The notes under the pieces are model-generated. The model saw nothing but the letters and a program-made list of their open reading frames with translations, was not told the DNA's origin and made no database searches. Below are positions 6,758 to 7,877 of a stretch of DNA of 7,877 nt, piece by piece; position 1 is the first letter of the stretch, and each line of letters begins with the position of its first letter. The DNA comes from Bacilli bacterium (GTDB lineage Bacteria; Bacillota_I; Bacilli_A; ML615J-28; CAG-698): NCBI GenBank assembly GCA_016296945.1, contig JAEDHQ010000070.1, forward strand, positions 1 through 7,877. Reading direction: 5' to 3'. The position numbers and the translations under genes were made by a program.

Positions 6758-7762
6758 ATGGCAAAATTAAGTAGAAAAATGTATATTTCCGTATTAGTTT
6801 TTGCGTTAATCTTTCTTGCGTTAGGAGCTACAACATTTGCATGGTTCACTTTATCTGAATTAATACAGTTAAGTAATGTTAATATGACAGTAAGTGGTGG
6901 CTCTGAAATTACTATTTCACTTGAAGAAAATGGAGAGTATAGTGATAAAATTTCAGGTGAACTTCTTAAAGAAAAAATAGGAAATATTCGTTTAGGTAAT
7001 TTAACATCAATAGATGGAAAAAACTTATATGAATTAAATGATGATTTTTCTTTATCAAAAGTTAATTTCAAAAATTATGGAACAAATAAATTTATTCAAG
7101 TAACATTTTACTTTAGAGTGGTTCCGGAAAACTTTGAAGGAAGTCCTGAAATGGGAGTTTATTTGAGTGACTATAATAACTTTGCAAAGTTTAATGAAGA
7201 GATAGAGCAAAGAGGCACATTTGTAATATCTAAAGGTGTAAACTTTACAACTGATACAACTTATTATAGTATTGACTTAAAAGAAGATGGAACAAACATT
7301 TATAAACCAGGTGAAGTAACAAAACATTATGCTTCTGATGCTATAATGGTATCATTTGAAGATAATGCTAATGGCAATATCTTATTATATGATTTTAATT
7401 CAAAAGAAGGTCATAACTATAATGATGGTTATAATAATGATATTAATGAATTAAAAGGGGCAGCAAGTTATTACTTTGAAAAGACTAGTAAAAATCCTGG
7501 TGTTGGAGAAAATAGGATTTCCCCAATCGGTGATTGGGCAAAATTTGAGGATACTAGAAATCCAGAGATTGTAACAAACATGCCTAACATAAAGATTTGT
7601 TCATTAAAAGAAAGTAATACTGAAAAAGGTGTTTATTATGGTTCTACTACAGTTAGAATTTGGATTGAAGGATATGATGCTGATTGTTTTAATGCAATAT
7701 TAAATGATCAAATATTAGTTCAATTCAGTTTTAGATTTGGTTTTATTAATGATAATAAATAA
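6758..7762 (+). CDS. Exported protein with SipW-cognate-type signal peptide, TasA/camelysin-like candidate
   Basis: A 334-residue protein. The N-terminus has basic residues (KLSRK), a hydrophobic core at about 8-22 and then ALGATTFAWFT at 21-31. This is the pattern of SipW-cognate signal peptides, with cleavage likely near TFA-WF. In Bacillus, proteins with such peptides (TasA, TapA, camelysin) are processed by the signal peptidase SipW and build biofilm fibres or surface layers. The mature region has beta-type segments (FIQVTFYFRVV) and ends with IWIEGYDADC at 301-310, followed by a strand-like segment (LVQFSFRFGF). The first operon protein has the same motif and layout, marking them as paralogues. 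Cysteines at 281 and 310 could form a disulfide. No enzymatic motif is visible. A fibre or matrix subunit under c-di-GMP control is the best inference; another surface role is possible. Confidence 0.87.
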   Translation: MAKLSRKMYISVLVFALIFLALGATTFAWFTLSELIQLSNVNMTVSGGSEITISLEENGEYSDKISGELLKEKIGNIRLGNLTSIDGKNLYELNDDFSLSKVNFKNYGTNKFIQVTFYFRVVPENFEGSPEMGVYLSDYNNFAKFNEEIEQRGTFVISKGVNFTTDTTYYSIDLKEDGTNIYKPGEVTKHYASDAIMVSFEDNANGNILLYDFNSKEGHNYNDGYNNDINELKGAASYYFEKTSKNPGVGENRISPIGDWAKFEDTRNPEIVTNMPNIKICSLKESNTEKGVYYGSTTVRIWIEGYDADCFNAILNDQILVQFSFRFGFINDNK

Positions 7763-7780
7763 AATAAAATAATTAAAAAA

Positions 7781-7785
7781 AGGAG
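7781..7785 (+). promoter_or_regulatory. Ribosome binding site of the third operon gene
   Basis: AGGAG, preceded by an A-run and followed by AA, lies nine bases before the ATG at 7795. The 32-bp gap after the previous gene holds no terminator or promoter, so the operon continues. Confidence 0.7.
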
Positions 7786-7794
7786 AATTTAAAA

Positions 7795-7877
7795 ATGACA
7801 AAATTAAGAAAAAAATTATTATTATCAGTTTTGACTTTAGCGTTAACATTTATCGCTTTAGGTTCTACAACTTTTGC
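7795..7877 (+). CDS. Third SipW-type exported protein, 5' end only (cut by window edge)
   Basis: Only 27 complete codons are present. They encode basic residues (KLRKK), a hydrophobic core (LLLSVLTLALTFIAL) and GSTTF, followed by GC, which would begin an Ala codon. This closely matches the signal peptide of the preceding protein (LGATTFA against LGSTTFA), and the DNA of the two starts is also clearly similar. It is therefore another SipW-cognate-type exported paralogue, probably from tandem duplication. The start is supported by AGGAG at 7781-7785. The mature part lies beyond the window, so the nature of the product is open. Confidence 0.8.
   Translation, partial: MTKLRKKLLLSVLTLALTFIALGSTTF

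Noticed and set aside
6739..7071. 110-codon reading frame on the - strand
   Set aside because: It overlaps the start of the signal-peptide gene antisense, lacks a ribosome site and has a composition expected of a reverse shadow.

Overview
The window is very AT-rich and all genes are on the + strand. It reads with the standard code: TGG encodes Trp, all complete genes end in TAA, and no coding frame uses TGA as a sense codon. Low G+C, strong purine-rich Shine-Dalgarno sites, a consensus SigA-type promoter and SipW-type signal peptides point to a Bacillota bacterium. A gut-type Bacilli lineage related to Mollicutes or Erysipelotrichia is my best guess, but it cannot be proven from this sequence.

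Left half (1-5694): three genes in one direction. The first (145-1068) encodes a protein of unknown function with an acidic N-terminus, a conserved helical region and a C-terminal segment resembling ribosomal protein uL15. After 55 bp comes a 908-residue membrane sensor with an extracytoplasmic region, a PAS-like region, a degenerate GGDEF and an intact-looking EAL domain (likely c-di-GMP phosphodiesterase). Two bases later comes a second membrane-anchored GGDEF-EAL protein (613 residues) in which both domains have lost key residues, so it is more likely a c-di-GMP receptor or regulatory partner. Both end in long, highly charged, probably disordered tails.

Middle (5695-5974): a regulatory region with a perfect TTGACA-17 bp-TATAAT promoter, a c-di-GMP-I (GEMM-I) riboswitch aptamer, and an intrinsic terminator whose 5' arm overlaps the aptamer's 3' strand. 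The overlap predicts a transcriptional ON switch. A second perfect hairpin and a strong Shine-Dalgarno site follow.

Right half (5975-7877): an operon of exported proteins. The first appears to start at a rare ATT codon and is membrane-anchored. The second carries a SipW-cognate-type signal peptide and shares a C-terminal IWxEGxDxDC motif with the first. A third begins at 7795 with a closely similar signal peptide and is cut by the window edge. They look like TasA/camelysin-style surface or biofilm-matrix proteins, by signal-peptide type and context only.

Together the window suggests a circuit. Upstream EAL proteins lower or sense c-di-GMP, and the riboswitch converts c-di-GMP level into expression of a surface-fibre operon. 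No active-looking diguanylate cyclase is present here, so synthesis must come from elsewhere.
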